From: COE1 sp949066965
Lineage (GTDB): Bacteria > Bacillota > Clostridia > Lachnospirales > Lachnospiraceae
Assembly (NCBI GenBank): GCA_949066965.1
Contig: CARTDA010000007.1
Coordinates: 1-64,000, forward strand
Direction: 5' to 3'
DNA length: 64,000 nucleotides
Of the stretch, positions 35,306 to 44,369 are shown one piece after another. The notes under the pieces are model-generated. The model saw nothing but the letters and a program-made list of their open reading frames with translations. It did no database searches and had not been told where the DNA came from. Position 1 is the first letter of the stretch; each line of letters begins with the position of its first letter. A program made the translations under genes and the position numbers.

Positions 35306-36001
35306 ATGTTAGAGGAATTAAAGAAAAAAGTATATGAAGCCAACATGGACCTTCCCAAATACGGACTTGTCACGTTCACATGGGGAAATGTAAGTGCAAT
35401 TGACCGTGAGAGCGGACTGTTTGTCATCAAGCCAAGCGGCGTTGATTACGATTTGTTAAAACCCGAGGACATGGTAGTCATGGACTTGGACGGCAACAAG
35501 GTGGAGGGGAAATATAATCCATCGTCAGATACGCCGACACACCTGGAACTGTATAAGGCATTTCCTGAAGTGGGCGGAATCGTACATACACATAGCACCT
35601 ATGCCACAAGCTGGGCACAGTCAGGGAGAGCCATTCCTTGCTATGGGACGACACATGCGGATTATATGTATGGCGAAATTCCCTGTGCGCGTGTGCTGAC
35701 ACAGGAGGAGATTGATGACGGCTATGAAAAAAATACGGGTACTTTGATTATAGAGACATTTAAGGACAAAGACCCGATGGCAGTTCCTGCGGTGCTCTGC
35801 AAGAACCATGGACCATTTGCGTGGGGCAAGGATGCAAAGGAGGCAGTGCACAATGCGGTTGTCCTCGAGGAGGTTGCGAAGATGGCGCTTTTCACGGAGC
35901 AGTTAAAGCCCGGCGTCGAGCCTGCGCCACAGCGCATTCAGGATAAGCATTATTATAGAAAGCATGGTGCCAATGCTTATTATGGAAATAAGGTTGAATA
36001 A
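35306..36001 (+). CDS. araD: L-ribulose-5-phosphate 4-epimerase
   Basis: A 231-aa class II aldolase-fold enzyme converting L-ribulose-5-phosphate to D-xylulose-5-phosphate in arabinose use. The likely zinc-ligand histidines lie in GGIVHTHSTYATSWAQ, with another later in the protein. The phosphate-site segments WGNVSAID and PSGVDYD are as expected, and GTTHADYMYGEIPC is a family signature. It starts 19 bases after the kinase with GGAGG upstream, so they are co-transcribed. Length matches AraD of E. coli (231 aa). A related epimerase such as UlaF or SgbE is an alternative. Confidence 0.92.
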   Translation: MLEELKKKVYEANMDLPKYGLVTFTWGNVSAIDRESGLFVIKPSGVDYDLLKPEDMVVMDLDGNKVEGKYNPSSDTPTHLELYKAFPEVGGIVHTHSTYATSWAQSGRAIPCYGTTHADYMYGEIPCARVLTQEEIDDGYEKNTGTLIIETFKDKDPMAVPAVLCKNHGPFAWGKDAKEAVHNAVVLEEVAKMALFTEQLKPGVEPAPQRIQDKHYYRKHGANAYYGNKVE

Positions 36002-36166
36002 ACAGGCATGCAGGTATCATGTTACTGGAACGGCGTGAATAGTCAAATAATTCAGGTATATGTATGCAATTTTTGTGTTTACGGATGTTCCCCAATATGG
36101 TAAATTGATAGAGGTATTGTTAAATGATGAAATAGGGCACAGGAAGCCCCGTAAGGAGGAAAAGGA

Positions 36167-36997
36167 ATGACAAATTTAGAGCTTCAGAAAATGGCGAATG
36201 AAGTTCGTAAAGGTATCGTGAGTGGTGTACATGCTGCCAAGGCAGGGCATCCCGGCGGATCATTATCTGCGGCGGATATTTTTACTTACCTGTATTTTGA
36301 GGAGATGAACATTGACCCTGAGGAGCCGAAAAAGGCGGACAGGGATCGTTTTGTGCTTTCAAAGGGGCATACGGCTCCCGGACTGTATTCGACGCTTGCC
36401 AACCGCGGATATTTTCCGGTTGCGGATCTTCTGACACTGAGAAAGCTGGGCTCATATTTACAGGGACATCCCTGTATGCAGCATGTTCCGGGAGTTGATA
36501 TGTCTTCCGGATCGCTTGGACAGGGAATTTCTGTCGCATGCGGCATGGCGCTTGGTGCAAAGATGTCAAACGCTGGTTACAGGGTATATACACTGCTTGG
36601 CGATGGCGAGATTCAGGAGGGACAGGTCTGGGAGGCAGCCATGTTTGCAGGGCATAGAAAACTTGACAACCTCTGCGTGATTGTGGACAATAACGGATTG
36701 CAGATTGACGGCAGGATTGAGGATGTATGTTCACCATACCCCATTGACAAGAAGTTTGAGGCATTCAATTTCCACGTAATCAACCTTGACGACGCACATG
36801 ACTTTGACAAGATTCGTGCAGCGTTTAAAGAGGCAAGGGAGACAAAGGGAATGCCGACGGCAATCATTGCCCACTCGTTAAAAGGAAAGGGCGTATCATT
36901 TATGGAAGGCAATGCCGACTGGCATGGCAAGGCTCCTAACGATGAGGAGTACGCCGTTGCAATGGCAGACCTGGAGAAAATAGGGGAAAGTTTATAG
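36167..36997 (+). CDS. Transketolase, N-terminal subunit
   Basis: A 276-aa half-transketolase carrying the thiamine-diphosphate pyrophosphate-binding domain. AGHPGGSLSAADIFTYLYF and GDGEIQEGQVWEAAMFAGHRKLDNLCVIVDNN contain the GDG...NN thiamine-phosphate motif, and GSLGQGISVACGMALG is typical. Clostridia often split transketolase into two genes; the C-terminal half follows 54 bases downstream. Together they transfer two-carbon units between pentose and triose/hexose phosphates. Preceded by GTAAGGAGGAAAAGG; a possible promoter TTTACG-17-TAAATT lies at about 36080. Confidence 0.93.
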   Translation: MTNLELQKMANEVRKGIVSGVHAAKAGHPGGSLSAADIFTYLYFEEMNIDPEEPKKADRDRFVLSKGHTAPGLYSTLANRGYFPVADLLTLRKLGSYLQGHPCMQHVPGVDMSSGSLGQGISVACGMALGAKMSNAGYRVYTLLGDGEIQEGQVWEAAMFAGHRKLDNLCVIVDNNGLQIDGRIEDVCSPYPIDKKFEAFNFHVINLDDAHDFDKIRAAFKEARETKGMPTAIIAHSLKGKGVSFMEGNADWHGKAPNDEEYAVAMADLEKIGESL

Positions 36998-37051
36998 GAA
37001 GCGGCAAAATAAAATAGGCGTTCTTCATGATGGAAAAACAGGAGGTAAATG

Positions 37052-37996
37052 ATGTCAGAAGTAAAAAAGATAGCGACAAGGGAGAGCTATGGAAATGCTC
37101 TCGTTGAAATAGGTAAGGAAAATCCCAATCTGGTAGTGCTTGATGCCGACCTTGCAGCGGCGACCAAGACGGGCGTGTTCAAGAAGGCATTTCCGGAAAG
37201 ACATATTGACTGCGGTATTGCGGAGTGCAACATGACAGGCGTGGCAGCGGGATTGTCGCTTGCTGGAAAAATTCCGTTTATGAGTTCCTTTGCGATGTTT
37301 GCAGCAGGCCGTGCCTTTGAGCAGGTTCGCAATTCTATCGGATACCCACACTTAAATGTAAAGATTGGTGCGACACATGCGGGAATTACGGTAGGCGAGG
37401 ACGGCGCTTCCCACCAGTGCAACGAGGATATTGCGCTGATGCGCACAATTCCCGGGATGGTTGTAATGTGCCCTGCCGATGATGTTGAGGCGAAGGCAGC
37501 AGTGCGTGCGGCAGTGGAATATGAGGGACCTGTGTATATCCGTTTCGGACGTGCGGCAGTGCCCGTAATCAATGACAGGCCGGATTACAAGTTTGAGATT
37601 GGAAAAGGAACGGTCGTAAGGGAAGGAACGGATGTCACTATTGTGGCGACCGGAATCTGTGTAGATTCTGCGCTTGGTGCGGCAGAGATGCTTGCAAAAG
37701 ACGGAATCAGTGCCGAGGTTATCAATATCTGTACGATTAAGCCGCTGGACGAGGAGCTTATCATCCAGTCAGCAAAGAAGACAGGCAAGGTCGTGACAGC
37801 CGAGGAGCATTCCGTGATTGGCGGTCTGGGGAGTGCGGTCTGCGATGCGCTTTGCAAGTCATGCCCGACACCTGTTTATAAGATTGGCATGCAGGACACG
37901 TTCGGCGAGTCCGGCTCTGCGGCGGCACTGATAGAGAAGTACAAGCTTGACGCAAAAGGCGTATATGAACAGGTTAAAGGCTTTGTTGGGAAATAA
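37052..37996 (+). CDS. Transketolase, C-terminal subunit
   Basis: A 314-aa partner of the preceding half-transketolase, with the pyrimidine-binding and C-terminal domains. DADLAAATKTGVFKKAFPERHIDCGIAECNMTGVAAG contains the catalytic Glu (GIAEC), and FGESGSAAALIEKY is near the end. I use the second of two adjacent ATGs (37049, 37052), because GGAGG at 37041-37045 is better spaced from it. A strong terminator follows, ending the two-gene unit. 1-deoxyxylulose-5-phosphate synthase-like relatives exist, but the paired arrangement argues for transketolase. Confidence 0.92.
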   Translation: MSEVKKIATRESYGNALVEIGKENPNLVVLDADLAAATKTGVFKKAFPERHIDCGIAECNMTGVAAGLSLAGKIPFMSSFAMFAAGRAFEQVRNSIGYPHLNVKIGATHAGITVGEDGASHQCNEDIALMRTIPGMVVMCPADDVEAKAAVRAAVEYEGPVYIRFGRAAVPVINDRPDYKFEIGKGTVVREGTDVTIVATGICVDSALGAAEMLAKDGISAEVINICTIKPLDEELIIQSAKKTGKVVTAEEHSVIGGLGSAVCDALCKSCPTPVYKIGMQDTFGESGSAAALIEKYKLDAKGVYEQVKGFVGK

Positions 37997-38010
37997 AATA
38001 AGAGAGTAGG

Positions 38011-38042
38011 AAAAATCATCCGAGCGGTTCGGATGATTTTTT
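38011..38042 (+). terminator. Rho-independent terminator
   Basis: AAAAATCATCCGA pairs with TCGGATGATTTTTT around GCGGT, ending the transketolase unit. Confidence 0.85.
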
Positions 38043-38072
38043 CAAAATAATATAAAATGGGAGGGGATCATA

Positions 38073-38876
38073 TTGGAGCAGAAAAGAAAGGAAACAGCAG
38101 TAGTCTACAAGCAGCAGGAGATTGCAACGGAAATATATGATATGTGGATTACCACGTCGCTTGCCGCGCAGGCAAAACCGGGGCAGTTTATCAGCGTTTA
38201 CACACATGACAAGTCGGCACTTCTGCCACGTCCCATCAGCATCTGCGAGACGGACAGGGAAAATGGCAGACTCCGGATTGTGTACCGTGTGGCAGGAAAG
38301 GGAACGGCAGAATTTTCACGCTACAAGGCAGGGCGCCATATCGATATCCTTGGCACGCTTGGAAACGGATTTCCGCTGGAAAAGGCAAAGGGAAAAAAGG
38401 TGTTTCTGATGGGAGGCGGCATTGGCATTCCACCCATGCTTGAGCTTGCAAAAGCAATTGCGAACAATGCGGGAAATGAAGGGCAGGCGGCATCTGTTGA
38501 TATCATTGTCGGATACCGTGACAAGGAGCTCTTTTTGGCAGAGGACTTGTCCCAATACGGAAAAGTGCACATTGCCACGGAGGATGGCAGCGCGGGCACA
38601 AAGGGCAATGTCATGGATGCGATTGCGGCAGAGGGGCTTGAGGCGGATGTGATTTTTGCATGCGGCCCGATGCCGATGCTGCGCGCGATTAAGAAGTATG
38701 CCACAGAAAAGGGCATGGAAGCATATATATCACTTGAGGAGAGAATGGCATGCGGGGTCGGCGCCTGCCTTGGATGTGTCGTAAAGACAAGGGAAGTCGA
38801 CCACCATTCACATGTAAACAACGCGCGAATCTGTACCGATGGCCCGGTCTATGCGGCGCAGGATGTCGAGATATAG
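38073..38876 (+). CDS. pyrK: Dihydroorotate dehydrogenase, electron transfer subunit
   Basis: A 267-aa FAD and [2Fe-2S] protein that passes electrons from PyrD to NAD+. RPISICETD is the flavin-binding segment and GGGIGIPPMLELA the NAD-binding one. The iron-sulfur cysteines are C227, C232, C235 and C254 (C-x4-C-x2-C-x18-C). Translation starts at a TTG (38073) with GGGAGGGG upstream. It lies 12 bases before pyrD, the usual class 1B order, although the rest of the pyr operon is not here. Confidence 0.95.
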   Translation: MEQKRKETAVVYKQQEIATEIYDMWITTSLAAQAKPGQFISVYTHDKSALLPRPISICETDRENGRLRIVYRVAGKGTAEFSRYKAGRHIDILGTLGNGFPLEKAKGKKVFLMGGGIGIPPMLELAKAIANNAGNEGQAASVDIIVGYRDKELFLAEDLSQYGKVHIATEDGSAGTKGNVMDAIAAEGLEADVIFACGPMPMLRAIKKYATEKGMEAYISLEERMACGVGACLGCVVKTREVDHHSHVNNARICTDGPVYAAQDVEI

Positions 38877-38888
38877 AAAGGAGATGGG

Positions 38889-39800
38889 ATGAATATGTTC
38901 AATACGCAGATAACGATAGCCGGCGTAACATTTAAAAATCCGATAATGACAGCTTCAGGGACATTTGGCTCCGGCATGGAGTATTCGGAGTTTGTGGACT
39001 TAAACAGTCTCGGCGCAGTCGTGACAAAAGGCGTTGCCAATGTGCCGTGGGAGGGGAATCCCACGCCGAGGGTTCAGGAGACCTATGGGGGAATGCTCAA
39101 TGCCATCGGACTGCAGAATCCCGGAATTGACGTGTTTATCGAGCGGGATATTCCGTTTCTGAGGCAGTATGACACGCGGATTATCGTCAATGTGTGCGGA
39201 CGCAGCGCGTCCGATTATGTCGAAGTGGTGGAAAAGCTTGCTGACCAGCCTGTCGATATGCTCGAAATCAACGTCTCCTGCCCCAATGTCAAGCATGGGG
39301 GAATTGCGTTCGGGCAGGATCCAAAGTGCCTGTTTGACATTACAAAAGAGATTAAGGCAAAGGCAAGACAGCCCATCATCATGAAGCTGTCCCCTAATGT
39401 CACGGATATTGCGGAGATGGCAAAAGCGGCAGAAGCGGCAGGCAGTGATGCCATTTCCCTGATTAATACCATCACCGGCATGAAGATTGACATCCATAAG
39501 CGGACATTTGCACTGGCAAACAAGACAGGAGGGCTTTCGGGACCTGCAATCAAGCCGGTAGCGGTGCGCATGGTCTATCAGGCGGCAAATGCGGTGAAAA
39601 TACCGGTCATTGGCATGGGCGGCATCGCAAATGCGGAGGATGCCATCGAGTTCATGCTTGCAGGTGCGACAGGCATTGCAGTCGGCGCCATGAATTTTGT
39701 AAATCCCTATACGACGGCTGAGGTTGTAAAGGGCATTGAGGCGTACATGCACCGGTATCACATTGAGAATATAAGCGATATTATCGGGACGGTGAAATAA
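38889..39800 (+). CDS. pyrD: Dihydroorotate dehydrogenase, catalytic subunit (class 1B)
   Basis: A 303-aa FMN enzyme oxidising dihydroorotate to orotate in pyrimidine synthesis; it works as a complex with PyrK. N-terminal NPIMTASGTFGSG, NVSCPNVKHGG with the class 1 catalytic cysteine, and IPVIGMGGIANAEDAIEFMLAGATGIAVG are family landmarks. The start ATG at 38889 follows AAAGGAG; an ATG two codons later is possible. Length matches NAD-dependent class 1B enzymes. Confidence 0.96.
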   Translation: MNMFNTQITIAGVTFKNPIMTASGTFGSGMEYSEFVDLNSLGAVVTKGVANVPWEGNPTPRVQETYGGMLNAIGLQNPGIDVFIERDIPFLRQYDTRIIVNVCGRSASDYVEVVEKLADQPVDMLEINVSCPNVKHGGIAFGQDPKCLFDITKEIKAKARQPIIMKLSPNVTDIAEMAKAAEAAGSDAISLINTITGMKIDIHKRTFALANKTGGLSGPAIKPVAVRMVYQAANAVKIPVIGMGGIANAEDAIEFMLAGATGIAVGAMNFVNPYTTAEVVKGIEAYMHRYHIENISDIIGTVK

Positions 39801-39923
39801 AGGAACGGCAAAAGTCATAAACAGCCCATTGTGCACATACATTTTATTATCATTATTTCAATAAAATGTATATGACAAATTTATGCGACAGCATGAGTTG
39901 GAAGGTGCAGGAATGGGGGTCAA

Positions 39924-41507
39924 ATGGAGCTTTTGAAGAAGAATATTCATACAGAACGGATAAAGTCAAAGGCGCTTTTGCAGGTGCCATTGGAGATGGA
40001 CATCAATGTGCCGGATGTGAAGCCGGATGTGGCAAAGGTGATATACGACTGTGGAAAAATCAAGGTGGATGAAATCAAGACAGGCATGAACAAAATCTGG
40101 GTAAAGGGCTGCCTGTGCTACCAGATATTGTACCGGACGGATGGGGAGGACAGGACGCTTGCGGGCATGGACGGGGAAGTGCCGTTTATGGAGGAGATTT
40201 ATCTCGACAAGCTTGATGGGCAGGACAGGGTAATCTGCAAGACCAATTTAGAAGACATGCGCGTGCATATTATCAATTCAAGGAAGCTCAGCATCCAGTC
40301 CGTGATTTCCCTGGAGCCGCGGGTTGAGGAGAGCATATCGGAGGAGCTTTGTGTGGAGCTCGACCACACTGGAAACGGTGAGGCCGGAAAGAATCTTGAA
40401 TCAAGGCTTGAATATAGAAAAAAGAGCCTTGATTTCCTTGAAACCATTGTCAAAAAGAGAGACCTGATGCGCATCCATGAGGAAACGCATCTGCCTGCAG
40501 GAATGCCGGATATCGGGGTGACACTCTGGAAGAATGCCCAAATCAGCAGTATCAGCTTCCGGCCGATGGATGAAAAAATGGGCATAACCGGGGAGATAAG
40601 TATTTTTATCGTATACCGCGAGGACGCGACTGACAAGGTAAACTGGTATGAGACAATGATTCCTTTTAACGGAAGCGTCGAGTGCCAGAACAGCCGGGAG
40701 GGCATGATTGCTGATGTGTCATATGAGGTAGGACATGAGGAAATCACCATCAGGGAGGATTCGGACGGGGAACTCCGGCTGATTGGGATGGAGATGACCA
40801 TTGAGCTGGAAATCAAGCTGTACGAGCGGGAGAACACTTCCATCGTGGCGGATGTGTACGGAGTGAGCTGTGAGGTGCAGACGGAAATTGACACCAGACA
40901 GTTCCGTGACCTGTGCATGGAGCTTGACACGGAGGAAAAGCTTACGCGCAGTATCAAGTTAGAGGATGCGGAGCCAAAGATTTTACAGGTCTGCCACTGT
41001 GATGCGCAGGCGAAGCTTCAGGAGGCAGTCTTCCAGGATAACCAGGTAAACCTTTCCGGGGAAATTGACCTGCAGGTGCTCTATGCCTCAAATGAAGAAG
41101 GGGCAGGGCTGTACCCGGTCAAGTCTGTCGTGCCGTTCGAGGTCGTAAAGGAGCTTCCGGAGATAGGCGAAGGAGAGATGGAGCAGTGCTCCGTGTCTGT
41201 CCAGATACCCCAGCAGACGGTGAGCATCAAGGACAGCTCACAGCTTGAGTGGCGGGGCAGCATGAATATTAAAATGCTCCTGTACAGTACAAAGAGCGCG
41301 GATATTCTCACGGATTTAAATATTGCGCCAATCAATGCGGATGTCCTTGAAAAACTTCCGGGGTTTGCGATATACTATGTGAAACCGGGAGATTCGCTCT
41401 GGCAGATTGGCAAGAAATATTATGTGAGTGTTGAGCGCATCAAGGAAATGAATAACCTGACAACCGACGAAATCAAGCCAGGGGATAAGTTATTGATAGT
41501 AAAATAA
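39924..41507 (+). CDS. sipL: DUF3794 / LysM protein, SipL-like spore coat morphogen
   Basis: 527 aa with repeated DUF3794 (SPOCS) beta domains and a C-terminal LysM (about 478-525: YYVKPGDSLWQIGKKYYVSVERIKEMN). This layout and length match SipL of Clostridioides difficile, which binds SpoIVA and is needed for coat encasement of the forespore. The opening KSKALLQVPLEMDINVPDVKPDVAKVIYDCGKI fits the family. It should be expressed in the mother cell, so I would expect a sigma-E promoter; none is clear upstream. A weak GGGG site precedes the ATG. Its presence argues that the organism sporulates. Confidence 0.85.
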   Translation: MELLKKNIHTERIKSKALLQVPLEMDINVPDVKPDVAKVIYDCGKIKVDEIKTGMNKIWVKGCLCYQILYRTDGEDRTLAGMDGEVPFMEEIYLDKLDGQDRVICKTNLEDMRVHIINSRKLSIQSVISLEPRVEESISEELCVELDHTGNGEAGKNLESRLEYRKKSLDFLETIVKKRDLMRIHEETHLPAGMPDIGVTLWKNAQISSISFRPMDEKMGITGEISIFIVYREDATDKVNWYETMIPFNGSVECQNSREGMIADVSYEVGHEEITIREDSDGELRLIGMEMTIELEIKLYERENTSIVADVYGVSCEVQTEIDTRQFRDLCMELDTEEKLTRSIKLEDAEPKILQVCHCDAQAKLQEAVFQDNQVNLSGEIDLQVLYASNEEGAGLYPVKSVVPFEVVKELPEIGEGEMEQCSVSVQIPQQTVSIKDSSQLEWRGSMNIKMLLYSTKSADILTDLNIAPINADVLEKLPGFAIYYVKPGDSLWQIGKKYYVSVERIKEMNNLTTDEIKPGDKLLIVK

Positions 41508-41695
41508 TTATTCGTGCATAAAAAAGGAATACCATTTGCCGTCGCGTGTTTTTATGCAAGGTACGGTGTAACTCCGTAAAAGAGGCTGCACCGTATCATT
41601 TGCAAAGCACCTTTTCAATTTTTTGGTTAATACAAATTGTTTGTTTTTCAATTTCTTTCGGCACTATCGCCTCGCCGTGGTTAATACAGGCATAA
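41508..41695 (+). other. Intergenic region with inverted repeats, no gene
   Basis: It holds TGCATAAAAA/TTTTTATGCA (about 41516 and 41551), a TACGGTG/CACCGTA stem pair (about 41561-41598), and a TGGTTAATACA sequence present twice. No coding frame is convincing. Confidence 0.4.
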
Positions 41696-41851
41696 GGAAT
41701 TGTAGGAAAATAAGCGCTCAGATTGCGCAGAATATTTCTTCAAAATTGTAGGAGAAAAAACGTAGGCGTAGCGGGCTACGGCGAGGCTTTTTATCCTGCA
41801 AGATTGGAGAAATAGACAAGCAAGATGTGTCACTTATTTTTCTACAGTTCC
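41696..41851. repeat. 156-bp MITE-like element with 19-bp terminal inverted repeats
   Basis: Left end GGAATTGTAGGAAAATAAG and right end CTTATTTTTCTACAGTTCC are inverted with two mismatches. A TAA flanks both ends and may be the target duplication. Internal inverted repeats around GTAGGCGTAGCGGGCTACG suggest a folded RNA or DNA. It has no coding capacity. Confidence 0.75.
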
Positions 41852-42114
41852 TAAGTTGCGTGGCTGTTCTGTGCAGCCATTTGCCAGAATGGATATTTGA
41901 TAATGGCAGGCGTATTGGCACCAACGCCAAGTATGCGGCAGCGAGCCGCTATGAGGACTTTATCAGGCGGCATAAAAACTTGCATATTTTGTTTATATTT
42001 TCTTCTCTCATGCTGTGTCATCTTCTTATCCTTTCCGTGCAACTGCTTTCTGCGGACAGCCTGTGAAACACAGGTAACGAACGGAACTGCCGTACCGACA
42101 GTCCCGCCACCGTA
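41852..42114 (+). other. Intergenic region without a supported gene
   Basis: A 79-codon frame (41827-42066) crosses the MITE end and has no ribosome-binding site; I do not call it. Nothing else is recognisable. Confidence 0.35.
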
Positions 42115-42309
42115 TTAGGCAAAGAAAAATCCTGCCGTCATATCCAGATAGTTCTGGCCGCTGTATGCGGGGTACCCTTTCTGTACCTCTGCCTTAAAGG
42201 TGTCAGCATCTGCGCAACCTGCTGCAACCTTTTTCAGATTTTCAAGGTAGTCAATTTTCGTTTGTGCGTCTTTCAAGTCCCCCGGTGTGTAGTGTGAGGT
42301 CAGAATAAC
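42115..42309 (-). pseudogene. C-terminal remnant, probably of an MBL-fold hydrolase
   Basis: The last 60 codons of a minus-strand frame read VILTSHYTPGDLKDAQTKIDYL... and end in NYLDMTAGFFFA. This has the look of the C-terminal end of metallo-beta-lactamase-fold hydrolases, where the SH...IDYL helix and the AGFFF ending occur (memory only). Upstream sequence in the same frame is unrelated and runs into a terminator hairpin, so the N-terminal domain with the metal ligands is missing. Confidence 0.45.
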
Positions 42310-42460
42310 AAAAATTAGCAAAGGAATTGCCTGCCTGTCCTTCACGCTATGTGGAATTGGGGCGAGGGATATAAAGCCTCCATGAATTGAGAAATGACGG
42401 GGCTGTAAAGAGTTAGAAATTGGAGTATCAGGTTGATATTCTTGTATTTTGACAGAAAGA

Positions 42461-42502
42461 AAGCCAGCGTAAAAAGCACTTCTGCTTCCAACGCTGGCTT
42501 TT
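42461..42502 (+). terminator. Terminator-like hairpin
   Basis: AAGCCAGCGT pairs with ACGCTGGCTT across a 22-base loop, followed by TT. On either strand it ends near no intact gene. Confidence 0.5.
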
Positions 42503-42590
42503 GCCTTTGCCAATGTCCGTAAAGCTGTATTTTCTGGCTGCCTCCTTATCGGGCATTAGCATTTACTGGTATTCCTTTTTGGATGCGTAT

Positions 42591-43265
42591 TTATTTTGCA
42601 ACAACTGTTCCGTCTTCTGTCGTGGTTACGGTATTGTCCTTGTCCGTCTTGTCTACGCTCATATCCTTATCAGTCTCCTTCGGCTTCATCAGGCTGTCAA
42701 ACTTCTCAAGCACTGCATCGTATGTCCTCTTGGAAATATCGGGAAGCTTGCCGCCCCATGTCTTCTCTGCCTGCTTGTAGCCCTTAAGGAATGCATCACG
42801 CATTTTTTCAAGCTGCTTCTGGTCGTCGCCTGCAAGTGCAGTCGCAAACGATACGATACGGTCGGAAGTCTGCTTCACGCCCCAGTAGCCATCCTCGGAA
42901 ATTGCTTCCTGTGCTTTCTTCTGCGTTGCGGCGTCAACCGTGAAATTTCCTTTTGAGAGGAACTGCCAGATATTGTTTGCCTGACCAAATGTATTGGTCT
43001 GTGTATTGAGCATGTTATGTACGAGATCGGTCAGCTGTGACTGGCGTTTTTCCTGATCTGCCTTGAGCTGTGCCACGATGGCTTTCCTGTCATCCTCTGA
43101 AAGCTTTGACTTGTCATAGACAGCAGCAGCTTCTTCCTTTTTCACGCCGGCATCTGTCTTCGAGGTATCTACCTTGGAAGACTCTGTCTTTTTTTCTGCT
43201 TCCACAGCACTGGCTGCTGTGTAGGCCTCTGACACATTACTATTTCCTATTCCTGATAAACTCAT
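42591..43265 (-). CDS. Conserved hypothetical protein of flagellate/sporulating clostridia type
   Basis: A 224-aa hydrophilic protein without signal peptide. The N-terminal 60 residues are Ala/Glu/Lys/Ser-rich and probably disordered. Residues about 75-195 form a helical domain (LTDLVHNMLNTQTNTFGQ, EDGYWGVKQTSDRIVSFATALAGDD, RDAFLKGYKQAEKTWGGKLPDISKRTYDAVLEKFD). The C-terminal tail is Asp/Thr-rich. I recall similar proteins in flagellated clostridia, some named misleadingly as hydrogenase components, but I cannot assign a function. GAAAGGGAAGGG precedes the ATG; no operon partner. Confidence 0.65.
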   Translation of the reverse strand: MSLSGIGNSNVSEAYTAASAVEAEKKTESSKVDTSKTDAGVKKEEAAAVYDKSKLSEDDRKAIVAQLKADQEKRQSQLTDLVHNMLNTQTNTFGQANNIWQFLSKGNFTVDAATQKKAQEAISEDGYWGVKQTSDRIVSFATALAGDDQKQLEKMRDAFLKGYKQAEKTWGGKLPDISKRTYDAVLEKFDSLMKPKETDKDMSVDKTDKDNTVTTTEDGTVVAK

Positions 43266-43562
43266 ATGGTATCCCTTCCCTTTCTAAAAATAAAATAATC
43301 CCATCCATGGCAACCGACCAGGGGCATGGATGCGGCCACACTGGTTTTACTTTTATATCGTCATTATAGCATAGAAACTTTAGCATAAACAATGAAAAAA
43401 GAGTTAAATCCTACAAATATTTGGAAATTTTATTGAAGAGGGAAAATGTATATATATTTCAAAAAAATACAAATAATCGTAAAATTTGCACAATAAAATA
43501 TTGAAAACAATATAGTAATGTGGTATAAATATATATATCAACGAGTAGATATGGAGATAGGG
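43266..43562 (+). other. AT-rich intergenic region
   Basis: Nearly 300 bases between the hypothetical gene and the repeat element. Very AT-rich in 43430-43550. I see no gene, only possible weak promoter-like sequences. Confidence 0.4.
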
Positions 43563-43700
43563 GTAACAGTTCAGTCTAGGACTTTGCACTGCGCTGCAAA
43601 GTCCGTAAGTATGTGTAGTGGCTGAGATGCATCAAGGCATCGCGAAGCGATTTTGCATGGCTTGATGCCTGTAACAGGAAGCCGAAGGATGAACTGTTGC
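43563..43700. repeat. 138-bp structured repeat with inverted ends
   Basis: The ends GTAACAGTTCA and TGAACTGTTGC are inverted with one mismatch. Inside are two hairpins: GGACTTTGCA/TGCAAAGTCC (43579-43604) and GCATCAAG/CTTGATGC. Related ends occur at 11361 and 30577, so this is a dispersed family. Confidence 0.75.
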
Positions 43701-43794
43701 AGAAAGGGGCTTCACTATTCGTTATTCTTTTGGAATACACAGAAAAATACAAAAAAGAAAAACAGAAAAACTTGTGTAAAAGGAGGAAGTTCAT

Positions 43795-43992
43795 ATGGAA
43801 TATATGAATGGAAAGGGCGCAGCCCAGCTGGTGACAAGCTACATAGAGAGTGAAATGTCAGAGTGCAGGAAGGTGACAGAGAAGGAATTAAGTGTAGGCG
43901 GTATCGCGCCGGAGGCCAGGGCTGCATTCAACAGGAAACCATATTGTGGGTATACATCAGTTAATTTGAAAAACCGTCCTGTCTTGCGATAA
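43795..43992 (+). CDS. Small hypothetical protein (65 aa), possibly truncated
   Basis: AAAGGAGG lies 9 bases before the ATG, so translation is likely. The first 50 residues (GKGAAQLVTSYIESEMSECRKVTEKELSV...) are well-behaved; the last 15 run up to the inverted-repeat element at 44001 and look unrelated. The reading may therefore be a gene cut by that insertion. Family unknown. Confidence 0.4.
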   Translation: MEYMNGKGAAQLVTSYIESEMSECRKVTEKELSVGGIAPEARAAFNRKPYCGYTSVNLKNRPVLR

Positions 43993-44000
43993 TGATGTAT

Positions 44001-44134
44001 AATCCGCGCAGGGTGGGAAATAATGAACTGTGGGACAGGAGTCTGTACCGGAAATAAATAAAGCCGTCTTTTTGCGTGACTTGAATGCAGGGAATCTGCC
44101 ACCAGCTGGCACTGTAAGGCAGGTTGCGCGGATT
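44001..44134. repeat. Possible 134-bp element with inverted ends
   Basis: AATCCGCGCA (44001-44010) and TGCGCGGATT (44125-44134) are exact inverted repeats flanking a non-coding stretch. Confidence 0.4.
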
Positions 44135-44235
44135 GACATAAATTAAAGTGAAAAGCATCACCTGGATAAAAAATGATTCAGGGGATGTTTTTTCTTGGCA
44201 TTTTCTTAAATTTTGTTTAAGATTGCCAAGTTTGC

Positions 44236-44264
44236 TTGACAACAAAAAATGCCTGTGCTAAAGT
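44236..44264 (+). promoter_or_regulatory. Promoter of the small-membrane-protein/glycosyltransferase unit
   Basis: Perfect -35 TTGACA, a 17-base spacer, then TAAAGT. It gives an untranslated leader of about 100 bases. Confidence 0.65.
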
Positions 44265-44291
44265 TTGCATAAATTTTTTTGGGGGAATACC

Positions 44292-44352
44292 GTGAAAAAT
44301 AATTTTTTCACAGGGCGAATTTGTGCTTATGCCAAAATTCGCAGACTTTGGC
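44292..44352 (+). promoter_or_regulatory. Structured leader with overlapping alternative hairpins
   Basis: GTGAAAAA/TTTTTTCAC (44292-44311) comes first. GCGAATTT (44315-44322) can pair with AAATTCGC (44335-44342), while GCCAAA (44331-44336) can instead pair with TTTGGC (44347-44352), just before the Shine-Dalgarno at about 44359. The last two stems exclude each other. Confidence 0.4.
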
Positions 44353-44369
44353 AAGAATGGAGGATTATT

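Noticed and set aside
41827..42066. 79-codon plus-strand frame with a hydrophobic stretch
   Set aside because: It starts inside the 156-bp repeat, has no ribosome-binding site and resembles no family.
42115..42513. A 132-aa intact gene
   Set aside because: Only the last 60 codons look protein-like; the upstream part passes through a terminator hairpin.
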